Origin: Clostridiales bacterium
Lineage (GTDB): Bacteria; Bacillota; Clostridia; Oscillospirales; Oscillospiraceae
DNA: 64,000 bases
Direction: 5' to 3'
NCBI GenBank assembly: GCA_003150355.1
Contig: QAMJ01000020.1
Span: 124,001 to 188,000 of the forward strand
Shown: positions 7,736 to 16,277 of the stretch, piece by piece
Layout: the number at the start of each line of letters is the position of its first letter
Position numbering within the stretch: the stretch's first letter is position 1
Made by a program: the position numbers and the translations under genes
Notes under the pieces: generated by a model
The model's database searches: none
Seen by the model: the letters and a program-made list of their open reading frames with translations, nothing else
What the model was told of the DNA's origin: nothing

Positions 7736-8412
7736 TTACTTCGTCTGCAGGGGGTCCTTCATAAACTCATCGGACAGCCTGACGCTGCGAATAAGCTGCT
7801 CGTCGCGGTGATGCAGGACATCCTCATATGCCTGACCGGAATAATCGTAGAAGACCCTGCCGCTCTTCACGCCCAACTCGCCTTTTTCAGTGTGGCAGAA
7901 AATAGCGTTATCCTCACCCGGAGCCGGTGCTGCAACATACGCCTTGTTTTTCAGCCCGTTTGCTACGATGTCAAGACCGTTGAAGTCCATGCGCTGGACA
8001 AGACCGAGAAGCAGGCCGCGCGGCATAAGCTCGAAGATATTCAGATAAGATGTGTTGCTGGCGATGATCGCTTCTTTGTCAAGTATTCCGTCGAGCTTTT
8101 CATAAAGCTCTTTTTTTGCGTCGGGCTTTTCCGCAATCGTCTCAACTACGTACCAAGCGCCCTCGGCAGCTTCGTTGAGAGAGGTCGTGTAGAACAAATG
8201 CCTGAGTGATCCTTCTGCCTGTTCCTTGGTCAGAACGGATTCCGCGATGAATAGTTCAAGGCTCTTGCCGATGACTTTTTTGCCTTGCCGAGAGTCTCCT
8301 CGGTTCTGGAGTACATGATCACATCGTTTCCGACCATAGCATAGCTGAGGGCTATGCCTGACCCCATGGTACCTGCGCCTATAACGGCTATTTTCCTAGT
8401 CTCTGCCATATC
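7736..8412 (-). pseudogene. 3-hydroxyacyl-CoA dehydrogenase (hbd-like), frameshifted and deleted
   Basis: The N-terminal Rossmann motif I-A-V-I-G-A-G-T-M-G-S-G is clear from the ATG at 8412. After L-G-K-A-K-K the frame is lost at an A-run (CAAAAAAG near 8285); one base more, or a -1 slip, restores V-I-G-K-S-L-E-L-F and the rest. A second lesion is internal: I-F-E-L-M-P-R jumps directly to G-L-L-L-G-L-V-Q-R. This skips about 130 residues, including the catalytic His region and the start of the C-terminal domain, probably by recombination between two L-M-P-R coding repeats. The last gene of the operon, 14 bases after etfA. Not expected to be active. Confidence 0.85.
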
Positions 8413-8425
8413 AGATGCGCCTTTC

Positions 8426-9430
8426 TTAAGCGCGTCTGTTTTTGATCTCCTCAACTATTGCGGGGATAACGGCACGGAAATCGCCTACTACGCCGTAATT
8501 GCTCAAATCGAATATGGGGGCGTTGCTGTCCTTGTTGATGCTCATGACGCACTTGGACTTATCCATGCCGGCCATGTACTGGACAGAGCCGGAGATGGCG
8601 ACGTTGATTATGAGCTTCGGGGAAATGGTCGCGCCGCTCTGGCCGATCTGGTATTCGTGGCCAAACCAGCCGTTTTCGCAGATGGGTCTGGAGCAGCCGA
8701 TCTGGCCGCCGATGAGATCGGCAAGCTCCTTGAGCATACCGAACTCCTCCGGGGACTTGATGCCGAAGCCACCGGATACGACGATATCAGCTTTGTCGAC
8801 AGGAATACCGGTGATGACCTTTTCCTCGGTACTGACGACCTCATAGCAGTCGTCGCAGGCAATGTCCAGCTCTTCTTTTATAAGCTCGCCCTCGGCACCT
8901 TCTATCGGCTCGATAGGAGCAAAGACCTTGGGATGTACCGTGCACATCTGAGGACGCTTCTCGGGAATGGCGATGTGGGAGAGAATGTTCCCACCGAAAT
9001 TCGGCGTGGTTTGGACGAAAGTCCCGTCCTCGTCTATATCAAGGTCAATTGCGTCAGCGGTCAGGCCGGTGCCGAGACGGCACATCACGCGCGGCGCCAG
9101 CTCACGGCCGAGCGGGGAAGCCGGGAACAGGAAGATGGAAGGCTTATGCTTCTCGACAAGCTTCACGAGCGCGTCCTTGTAAACGCGCGGCTTGTACTCG
9201 GCAAGCTTAGCATCTTCAACACAGATGACCTGCTCCGCACCGTAGGAGAAGAGCAGCTTGCTGTACTCCGCGGTATGCTCGCCGAGGATAACAGCGGCGA
9301 TCTTATCGGCCCCGCCAAGCTTTTTCTTGAGGTCGATGGATTTTGCCAGAAGTTCCAGAGTGGTCTGTGAAACACGGCCGCCGGCAAGCTCGGCATAAAC
9401 CCAAATGTTCTTGTATTCTGTGCAGCTCAT
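8426..9430 (-). CDS. etfA: electron transfer flavoprotein subunit alpha
   Basis: A 334-residue EtfA. The N-terminal Rossmann-like domain (about 1-190) is followed by the FAD-binding C-terminal domain with V-V-S-G-G-F-G-I-K-S-P-E-E-F, S-R-P-I-C-E-N-G-W-F, Q-I-G-Q-S-G-A-T-I-S-P-K and I-A-I/V-S-G-S-V-Q-Y-M-A-G-M. A GGAGGGA site precedes the ATG. With EtfB it carries electrons to or from the acyl-CoA dehydrogenase encoded at the head of the cluster. Typical length, no damage. Confidence 0.95.
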   Translation of the reverse strand: MSCTEYKNIWVYAELAGGRVSQTTLELLAKSIDLKKKLGGADKIAAVILGEHTAEYSKLLFSYGAEQVICVEDAKLAEYKPRVYKDALVKLVEKHKPSIFLFPASPLGRELAPRVMCRLGTGLTADAIDLDIDEDGTFVQTTPNFGGNILSHIAIPEKRPQMCTVHPKVFAPIEPIEGAEGELIKEELDIACDDCYEVVSTEEKVITGIPVDKADIVVSGGFGIKSPEEFGMLKELADLIGGQIGCSRPICENGWFGHEYQIGQSGATISPKLIINVAISGSVQYMAGMDKSKCVMSINKDSNAPIFDLSNYGVVGDFRAVIPAIVEEIKNRRA

Positions 9431-9444
9431 TGCAATTCCCTCCT

Positions 9445-10230
9445 TCAGATAATCTTCTCGGATTCGAGCGCATCGACGAACGCCTTTGCGATCTCTTCCG
9501 GCTCACCGCTGAAATACTGCGTGTCGGTGCTGTGCTTGGGAGGTGCAAATATCTTCTTGTTGACGGAAGGAGAGCCCTTGCCGCCGGTTCTGTTGGTGTC
9601 GCAGCCGGCCTCTTCGGCAGTCCACGTGTAATGGGGCTTCCTGCCTCTGGTCATGATGCCGCGGGCGGAGGGATAGCGCGGGGTGTTGATCTCGGCGGTG
9701 ACGGTCACGAGCGCGGGGAGCTTTGCCCTGACGGTCTGGAAGCTGCTGCCAAGGTCGCGGCGGCACACGGCCCAGCCGTCCTCAACGTCGAGTTTGTCGA
9801 CCAGAGTGACCTGCGGGATATCGAGGAACTCTGCAACGATGGGGCCAGTCTGCGCGGTCTCGGCGTCGGTCGCGCACTTGCCGAAGATCAGCAGATCATA
9901 ATCGCCGATCTTCTCGGCAGCTTTTGAAAGAGCGTAGCCGGTCGCGAGAGTGTCCGCGCCGCCGAAGGCTCTGTCGCTGAGGAGGTAGCACTCGTCGCAG
10001 CCCATTCCGAGAGCGTAGTTGAGCACGTCCATTGCCTGCGGGGGACCCATGCTGACCGCCACCACGGTGGCGCCGAGCTTCTCCTTGAGGCAGAGGGCCG
10101 CCTCGATCGCGTTTGCGTCATAGGGGTTGATGACGCTCTGGATACCTTCGCGGCAGATATTGCCGGTCGCGGGATCGATCTTTACATCGACGGTATCCGG
10201 TACCTGTTTCACAAATACGAGAATTTTCAC
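9445..10230 (-). CDS. etfB: electron transfer flavoprotein subunit beta
   Basis: A 261-residue EtfB. GTG at 10230 (V-K-I-L-V-F-V-K-Q-V-P-D-T) is taken as start because AAAGGA lies nine bases upstream; the earlier ATG at 10239 abuts that site. Features such as A-V-S-M-G-P-P-Q-A and S-D-R-A-F-G-G-A-D-T-L-A-T resemble clostridial EtfB of the electron-bifurcating class. If so, the complex would couple NADH oxidation to enoyl-CoA reduction and ferredoxin reduction; this is inference. Fifteen bases separate it from etfA. Confidence 0.93.
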   Translation of the reverse strand: MKILVFVKQVPDTVDVKIDPATGNICREGIQSVINPYDANAIEAALCLKEKLGATVVAVSMGPPQAMDVLNYALGMGCDECYLLSDRAFGGADTLATGYALSKAAEKIGDYDLLIFGKCATDAETAQTGPIVAEFLDIPQVTLVDKLDVEDGWAVCRRDLGSSFQTVRAKLPALVTVTAEINTPRYPSARGIMTRGRKPHYTWTAEEAGCDTNRTGGKGSPSVNKKIFAPPKHSTDTQYFSGEPEEIAKAFVDALESEKII

Positions 10231-10285
10231 AGATATCATTCCTTTTCTAGATTTATAGTACGCTGCTGCAAAAAAGCCTGCGCGG

Positions 10286-11551
10286 TCAGCCGGCGAGCTT
10301 TTCCTCTATGCCTTCGCGCGCATGGGCCTTAAGAGCCAAACTTAGAATAACGAGCATCAGTACGCTCGACGCCATGATTATGATCCATGACAGGTCATAG
10401 TTGCCGGTGGCGTCATATATGGCGCCGGACATACTTGTGCCGATGGTGTTGCCCAGAAACGTAAAGCTGAGCGTGAAGCCCGCAATGGTGCTGTATTCCT
10501 TTGAGCCGTACAGTCTGCGCAGGGAATACGCGACGCTCATGGCAGGCATGGCCGCGCCGATGCCTGCGCAGACGACTGCAGCCACAACGAACGCCACGGC
10601 AAATTTGCCTGCGAGCAGGCATGCCGCCGCCATGAAATACCCGAATATGGATATCCACAGGCCTATCTTCATCCCAACTCTGTCGAGTATGACGCCGATG
10701 ATAAGCTTGCTGCACATCATTGCGCCCATCTGGAGCGAGGACATTATTGAGGCAAAAGCGGCGGAAAAGCCAAGATCGCTTACATAGGCATACACGTGAT
10801 GTGTGATAGCCGTGTTGCAGAGCGCCGAGATCGTCGCGACGAACACAACAAGCTTGAAGCTTGTCGTATGCTTGGCCTCTTTCAGCGATATTCCTGTGAG
10901 CTTCTTTTCCGAGGAGATCGCCGACTCGCCGACGCCGTATGCCTTCAGACCCTTGTCCTCGGGCTGGTCGCGCAGGAAGAACACGGCGACGACCTCTACG
11001 AGCAAGAACAGCATGATCCCGACAAATACATAGGCTTTGCGCCAGCCGTAGTTGACGATGATCGCGGACACTGCCGGAATAATGAACATCGCAAGTCCGC
11101 TGCCGCAGGAGCTTATTCCCGTGGCCGTACCTCTGGAAGCGTCGAACCAACGGTTTATAAGCGTCGTTACGGGGAGGATGGACATGCTGCCCGTCATGGA
11201 GCCCAGCAGCAGCGCGCAGACATAAAACTGCCATATCTGTGTGCAGAAGGAGTACATCACGATGAGTAGCGACATCAGCGCGCCGGTAACTATCATGGTT
11301 TTTCTTATGGAGTGCTTCGCAATATGCCTGCCCCAGTACGAATATGTAAGCATCGTCGCAAACGACGACAGTGACGTCACGAGCGAGAACTCCGCTCTGG
11401 GCAGACCGAGGCTCGTGCTGACGGGCTTTATGAAGATACCCAGAGTGTTGACCAGGATACCGATACCGCCGCCGGAAATAATCATGCAGCAGACCGCAAT
11501 CACCCAGCCGTAGTGGAGCTTGGAGCGGGAAGCTGAGGAGACTTTATTCAT
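10286..11551 (-). CDS. MFS transporter, OFA/monocarboxylate type
   Basis: A 421-residue, 12-helix major facilitator. The opening L-H-Y-G-W-V-I-A-V-C-C and the R-W-F-D-x-x-R-G-T-A-T-G-I loop are typical of the oxalate/formate antiporter and monocarboxylate groups. Being inside the CoA cluster it probably imports the acid substrate or exports the reduced product. The ribosome site is weak. About 55 bases separate it from etfB. Confidence 0.85.
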   Translation of the reverse strand: MNKVSSASRSKLHYGWVIAVCCMIISGGGIGILVNTLGIFIKPVSTSLGLPRAEFSLVTSLSSFATMLTYSYWGRHIAKHSIRKTMIVTGALMSLLIVMYSFCTQIWQFYVCALLLGSMTGSMSILPVTTLINRWFDASRGTATGISSCGSGLAMFIIPAVSAIIVNYGWRKAYVFVGIMLFLLVEVVAVFFLRDQPEDKGLKAYGVGESAISSEKKLTGISLKEAKHTTSFKLVVFVATISALCNTAITHHVYAYVSDLGFSAAFASIMSSLQMGAMMCSKLIIGVILDRVGMKIGLWISIFGYFMAAACLLAGKFAVAFVVAAVVCAGIGAAMPAMSVAYSLRRLYGSKEYSTIAGFTLSFTFLGNTIGTSMSGAIYDATGNYDLSWIIIMASSVLMLVILSLALKAHAREGIEEKLAG

Positions 11552-11697
11552 TCCGTTTATCTACCGTCAGTTAACAAGGATACATGTGCCCGTCGGCGTC
11601 AGAAGAAGCTTGCACCGTTCCGCTTCCGCCTTGCGGCAAAACCGTATGTGCTCTTGTCAGATGATGGCATACCTTTCCTATGTTGAATGCGGCGGGA

Positions 11698-11967
11698 TCA
11701 GTACTTTTTCTTCCGTTTCTGCCTTGCGTTCATAATCTTGCGACGCTCGATGCCCGTCTGCATTATCCAGACATTCACGGTCGTGCAGACGACGGCGAGC
11801 ACCAGCGCGACAACGCTCACCGCGACGGGCAGCCTCCTGCTCACAAAACCATAAATGCCCGCGCCGAACAGCAGAAACCCGCCGTAGCGCAGGATGGTGA
11901 GCCAAGCCTTTTCCTTCTCGGTATATACACCGGCATAGCTTGTGTTATTGTTGTAATAGTCAGCCAT
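11698..11967 (-). CDS. small two-TM membrane protein
   Basis: An 89-residue protein with an N-terminal polar part (M-A-D-Y-Y-N-N-N), two hydrophobic helices (about 33-50 and 53-72) and a basic tail (R-R-K-I-M-N-A-R-Q-K-R-K-K-K). GGATGGAGAAG precedes the ATG. No family recognised. Location between transporter and flavoprotein genes suggests an accessory membrane subunit, unproven. Confidence 0.6.
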   Translation of the reverse strand: MADYYNNNTSYAGVYTEKEKAWLTILRYGGFLLFGAGIYGFVSRRLPVAVSVVALVLAVVCTTVNVWIMQTGIERRKIMNARQKRKKKY

Positions 11968-12057
11968 ATATACTTCTCCATCCTACCTAAAGCCGGAGAG
12001 AGGGGCGCGGCTGTGTCCGCGCCGTCTCATCCGGCTGATGATTTGTACGTTTGCGGT

Positions 12058-13038
12058 TTATGCGTCGAAGCGGCCGAGCGTTTCAACACATTCCTTCATA
12101 AAGCTTTCGGCGATCTCTTCGCACGACATGACCTCATGCAGCAGGCCCGCGACCTGACCGATGCAGATAGTTCCGCAGTTATTTATATCGCCGTTTTCAT
12201 AGAACATCTTCTTAGCCATGACACCGGAAACGGCCTCACGGACGTCCTCAAAGGTGCAGCCTGCCTTTTCCTTGGCGATGACCTCCTTGACGACGTTGCT
12301 GTTGTAATAGCGGGAGGTGTTCCTGAAGGAGCGCAGCGCGAGTCCAGTGTCCATCTCGGTGACGTTCTGTGCGATATACTCCTTGACCTGATCGAGAATG
12401 GGGCATTCCTTGGACAGGCAGAAGCGGGAGCCCATATACACCGCATCCGCACCGAGCATGAAGGCTGCCGCCATCTGGCGTCCGGTGCCGAAGCCGCCGG
12501 CACTGATGACGGGCACGTCAAGCGCCTGCACAAAGGCCGGGGTGAGCACCACGCTGCCGATGTCGTTCTCGCCGGGGTGACCTGCGCACTCGAAGCCGTC
12601 GGCAACGACCATGTCGCAGCCGGAGCGCTGCGCCTTGAGGGCGTGCTTGACTATGGTACACTTGTGTATCCAGGTCATGTTGTTGTTCTTGATGATCTTG
12701 ATGAGGTTATCCGCCGGAATGAGGCCGGAAGTCTCGATTATCTTCACGCCCTCCTCGGCGATACACCTGAGCTGCGCCTCGCGGTCCTGCACGATGAGCG
12801 AGGGGAGGAAGGTCATGTTGACCGCAAAGGGCTTGTCGGTAAGAGCCTTTACCTTGCGTATCTCGGCTCGTAGCTCCTCGACCTCCGCGAAGGTTGCCGA
12901 GGAGAGTATGCCGAGGCAGCCGGCGTTGGACACTGCTGCGACGAGCTCCGCGCGGGATATCCACTGCATGGTGCCGGAAATGATGGGGTACTTGATGCCG
13001 AGCCTTTCGGTCACGACAGTTTTTATAACTTTCTGCAT
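12058..13038 (-). CDS. NMO/FabK-like FMN oxidoreductase
   Basis: A 326-residue TIM-barrel flavoprotein of the nitronate monooxygenase / enoyl-ACP reductase II group. It shows K-Y-P-I-I-S-G-T-M-Q-W, A-A-V-S-N-A-G-C-L-G-I-L, the conserved G-F-E-C-A-G-H-P-G segment, V-I-S-A-G-G-F-G-T-G-R-Q and G-A-D-A-V-Y-M-G-S-R-F, the phosphate-binding elements for FMN. Related genes accompany acyl-CoA pathways and sometimes act as enoyl-CoA reductases. GGAGG lies before the ATG. Substrate not deducible. Confidence 0.85.
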   Translation of the reverse strand: MQKVIKTVVTERLGIKYPIISGTMQWISRAELVAAVSNAGCLGILSSATFAEVEELRAEIRKVKALTDKPFAVNMTFLPSLIVQDREAQLRCIAEEGVKIIETSGLIPADNLIKIIKNNNMTWIHKCTIVKHALKAQRSGCDMVVADGFECAGHPGENDIGSVVLTPAFVQALDVPVISAGGFGTGRQMAAAFMLGADAVYMGSRFCLSKECPILDQVKEYIAQNVTEMDTGLALRSFRNTSRYYNSNVVKEVIAKEKAGCTFEDVREAVSGVMAKKMFYENGDINNCGTICIGQVAGLLHEVMSCEEIAESFMKECVETLGRFDA

Positions 13039-13060
13039 GTTAGCCTCCGTAATTGTTGAA

Positions 13061-14617
13061 TCAGATGCCTGCGCCTTTAAGGCCGTAAAGCTCCTCGACG
13101 ACGCGCGTCTGAACCTTGCCTACCTCGTTGCGCGGCACCTTGGGAACAAACTGCACGTAGCGCGGTATTTTCAGTGTGGACAGCTTGCCTTTCATTCTGG
13201 CGGTGACCTCGTCCTCGGTGAGCTCACAGCCCTCGCGCAGGACGATTATCGCCTTGCCGACCTCGCCGCGCTCATGATCCGGCACGCCGAAAACATAGCT
13301 GTCGGCAATTTCGGGATATCCGCTCAGAAAGTTCTCTATCTCAAGCGGGAATATGTTCTCGCCGAGGCTGATGAACATGTGCTTCTTTCTTCCGCAGATG
13401 TTGTAGAAGCCGTCGGCGTCGAGATATGCCATGTCTCCCGTGTGCAGCCAGCCGTTGTCCATGACGTTCTCGGTCTCTTTCTCGTTCTTCCAGTAGCCGG
13501 AGAAGAGCATTTCACCCTTTACGAGCAGTTCGCCGTGGACTCCCTGCGGCACGTCGTTTCCGTCCTCATCGACGATGCGCAGCGTCGAGAACAGCATGGC
13601 CTTTCCGGCGGAGCCGGCTTTTGCCTTTATCGTCTCCATGGGAGTGCCGAGCGGGATCGAGAGAATGCTCGTGCCGGATTCGGTCATCCCGTAAGCGTCG
13701 ATAAATTTCAGCCCCTTGTTGATATAGGCCGAGATAAGCTCTATCGGCGGGGGAGCCGCACCGCAGCGGACGAAGCGGATGGACGAGAAGTCCGTCACGG
13801 CAAACCGCGGAGAGAGCGCCATCCTCTGATACACGGCAGGGGAGCCGTTGAGGAAGGTGAGCTTTTCCGTCTCAATCATGCGCAGAGTTTCTTCCGTGTC
13901 AAAATCACGCTTGAAAACGAGGCAGCCGCCCGATGTGAGCAGGGAGAGCGCCGCGCTCCATGCGGAGATGTGGAACAGCGGATACGAAACATATATCTTG
14001 TCAAGCGGCGAGATGCTGTATTCTGTGATCTGGCTGAGCGTGTTGAAGAAAAGCGAACTGTAGGATATCATCGCCGCCTTGGGCGTACCTGTCGTCCCGC
14101 CGGTATGGCAGAGCATCAGGATATCCTCCATGCCTATATCGCACGGCTTGCCTTCCCATGGGGCACACTCCATGGCCTGCGAGTAGCGGATATCGCCAAG
14201 CGGGTTCTCTTCCTCGTCAAGCACCACATACAGCGCCCCGGGAAGGACCTGCTTTATGAGCCTGATCTTTTCGGCGAAGAAGGCCTCGTAAAAAACCACG
14301 CTCGGACTCTCCGCGCAGAAAAGTTGCTCGAGCTCTTCGCCTCTCAGACGCACATTGTAGGTCGTAAGGATAGCACCGGTGATGGGCATTGCGTAGAGAA
14401 TGTCGATGCAGGGCTGGGAGTTCCGGCAGAAGCTCGCCACCCTGTCACCCTTTCTGACGTCATGCTCCGCGAGGAACGACGCCAGACGTGATGATCTGGC
14501 CGCGAGCTCACGATAGGTATAGGCTTTTTTGCTGTCATATTCGTAGACGGCAACCCTGTCGGGATCACGCTCGGCACGGTTATTGAAAAATCTGTTCAGC
14601 AAAAAAAATTCTTCCAT
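13061..14617 (-). CDS. acyl-CoA ligase (AMP-forming), CaiC-like
   Basis: A 518-residue ANL-superfamily ligase. It shows the P-loop H-T-G-G-T-T-G-T-P-K, the adenine motif D-A-Y-G-M-T-E-S-G, the hinge region W-L-H-T-G-D-M-A-Y-L and G-R-K-K-H-M-F, and the catalytic lysine in N-E-V-G-K-V-Q. It activates a free carboxylic acid to its CoA thioester using ATP. Together with the CaiB-type transferase it would prime the pathway with CoA, as CaiC and CaiB do for carnitine. It lies 22 bases upstream of the flavoprotein gene. Confidence 0.9.
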   Translation of the reverse strand: MEEFFLLNRFFNNRAERDPDRVAVYEYDSKKAYTYRELAARSSRLASFLAEHDVRKGDRVASFCRNSQPCIDILYAMPITGAILTTYNVRLRGEELEQLFCAESPSVVFYEAFFAEKIRLIKQVLPGALYVVLDEEENPLGDIRYSQAMECAPWEGKPCDIGMEDILMLCHTGGTTGTPKAAMISYSSLFFNTLSQITEYSISPLDKIYVSYPLFHISAWSAALSLLTSGGCLVFKRDFDTEETLRMIETEKLTFLNGSPAVYQRMALSPRFAVTDFSSIRFVRCGAAPPPIELISAYINKGLKFIDAYGMTESGTSILSIPLGTPMETIKAKAGSAGKAMLFSTLRIVDEDGNDVPQGVHGELLVKGEMLFSGYWKNEKETENVMDNGWLHTGDMAYLDADGFYNICGRKKHMFISLGENIFPLEIENFLSGYPEIADSYVFGVPDHERGEVGKAIIVLREGCELTEDEVTARMKGKLSTLKIPRYVQFVPKVPRNEVGKVQTRVVEELYGLKGAGI

Positions 14618-14683
14618 TTGTGACCTGTCTTTCCTAAGGGAGCGGGAAAAGCGTCTCCCTTATTTTCTGACACATTTTTTGCA

Positions 14684-14719
14684 GCATGACTGTGGACACC
14701 TGAGCATCCACAGTCATGC
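14684..14719 (-). promoter_or_regulatory. intercistronic hairpin after first transporter
   Basis: Perfect 13-bp stem, 14684-14696 with 14707-14719, 10-base loop. On the minus strand it is followed by TGCAAAAAAT and not by T residues. It is therefore more likely an mRNA-stabilising or processing hairpin than a terminator. Confidence 0.6.
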
Positions 14720-14741
14720 CGGTAAGAGTATGTGATGCAGA

Positions 14742-16250
14742 TCAGCCGACTATCGAGGTGACGACTGGGCAGACTGCGCTGAAGAGCGGGTACGCGATAA
14801 CGATGGTAACGATGATGCACATGACGGATGCAATCGCACCGTACTTGATGTTGTAGCTCATGCGGACTTGCGGCAGAGCGTTGCACACGCCCATGACGGG
14901 GTTCGCGGAGGGCAGCATGAAGCCGCAGTTGCAGATCATGCCTGCGCACATCGCAGCAGCAATGGGGTTCGCGCCGCCGAGTGCGACGATGATGGGAGCG
15001 TAGGCGTTGAACATGGTACCGGAAGCGGTATTGGACATGAAGTTGGTCTGGATACCGATGAGGATGATGGAGATAATGACCATAGCCGTGCCGGACAGAC
15101 CGAGCTTTGCCATTGCGCCGCCGAGGACCTCGGTCAGGTAAGGCATAACGCCGTAGTCAGACTTGCCGAGGAAGGTGGCCATGCCCATCAGGGCGGCCAT
15201 CATTGCCCATGCGCCCCAGTTGATCTTGGTGCAGGCGTCCTTGAGGTTAAGAACGGGCTTGCCCTCGCAGGGGATAATGGAAAGAGCTGCGACAATGAGC
15301 AGAGGGGGAGCGTAGGTGCCGAGCCTGTTGAGCATGGTGCCGAAGGCTTCCAGTCCGGGGATCTTCATGATGGTCTGCGGGAATACCCACATGATGATGA
15401 GAACGATGAACGCACCGGCGACCCACTTCTCACGCTTCTGCATGGGAGGAACGGTTGCCTTGAGAGCGTCGATATCGAGATCGGCCATCTTCTGGACGTT
15501 CGGGCGCTGCAGGAAGCGGAACTCGAGCCAGATAACGATGAACATCACAAAGCATGCGGCAAGGCCGACGAACATGACGGTCATGAAGGGAATGTCATAG
15601 CCGAACAGAGTGAGCGCAAAGCTCATGCCGAGCAGAACATTGGTGTGGGACATAGGCGTGGAGCCCTGATTTGCCTGGTCGATCCACGCCATGCAGCAAT
15701 ACATTGCCTCGGGCAGATCGTCGTCCTCGCCGTCGCAGTTGGTCATCTTGAGCATCTCTTCGCCGATGGAGAGGAACATTGCGTAAACGGCGGAGGAGGT
15801 GACGAATGCGGAAACGAACCACACGGAGAACATCAGCATGAACATGATGAGCCAGGGCTTGCCCTTGACGAACTTACGCGTGACGAAGAACAGCGCGATC
15901 CTGCGGCTGAAGCCGCTCTCGTTCATTGCGACGTTGAACATGAACATGAACGCGACGAAAACGGTCATGCCGTGGCCGAAGCACTCCTTGAGAGCGACGG
16001 TGCCGGTGCAGTAGCCGGTGGTGCCGCACATGAAAACAGCAAGGACGCTGGGCCAGAAGGTGCTGACGGTAGTCCAGAGGTAAACCGTCATGACGAATAT
16101 ACCGACGAGTTGCATGCCCATGCCGGTCATAGGCTCGGAATAGGGCAGCACGTGACCGATGATGATGTAAAGCACGACCGCGATGATGGTGTGCATTACA
16201 TCCTTTTTGTACTTAGGCATCTTAGGTTTTGCCGCTAAAGAATTACCCAT
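14742..16250 (-). CDS. DASS/SLC13-family anion transporter (1)
   Basis: A 502-residue membrane protein with about 11-12 helices, belonging to the divalent anion:sodium symporter family. The C-terminal half has the characteristic S-N-T-A-S-G-T sodium/carboxylate motif and a hairpin region S-A-N-P-V-M-G. The N-terminal repeat has T-S-S-A-V-Y-A-M. Family members take up di- and tricarboxylates, so a carboxylate substrate for the adjacent CoA pathway is inferred. A GGAGGA site precedes the ATG. The next gene upstream is a close paralogue 27 bases away. Confidence 0.85.
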   Translation of the reverse strand: MGNSLAAKPKMPKYKKDVMHTIIAVVLYIIIGHVLPYSEPMTGMGMQLVGIFVMTVYLWTTVSTFWPSVLAVFMCGTTGYCTGTVALKECFGHGMTVFVAFMFMFNVAMNESGFSRRIALFFVTRKFVKGKPWLIMFMLMFSVWFVSAFVTSSAVYAMFLSIGEEMLKMTNCDGEDDDLPEAMYCCMAWIDQANQGSTPMSHTNVLLGMSFALTLFGYDIPFMTVMFVGLAACFVMFIVIWLEFRFLQRPNVQKMADLDIDALKATVPPMQKREKWVAGAFIVLIIMWVFPQTIMKIPGLEAFGTMLNRLGTYAPPLLIVAALSIIPCEGKPVLNLKDACTKINWGAWAMMAALMGMATFLGKSDYGVMPYLTEVLGGAMAKLGLSGTAMVIISIILIGIQTNFMSNTASGTMFNAYAPIIVALGGANPIAAAMCAGMICNCGFMLPSANPVMGVCNALPQVRMSYNIKYGAIASVMCIIVTIVIAYPLFSAVCPVVTSIVG

Positions 16251-16277
16251 TGTAATAAATCCTCCAAAAAAATTTTG

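Noticed and set aside
8275..8295. Programmed -1 frameshift making an active 3-hydroxyacyl-CoA dehydrogenase
   Set aside because: The slippery heptamer is real, but a separate large internal deletion removes the catalytic region, and simple loss of one A in a run is the plainer explanation.
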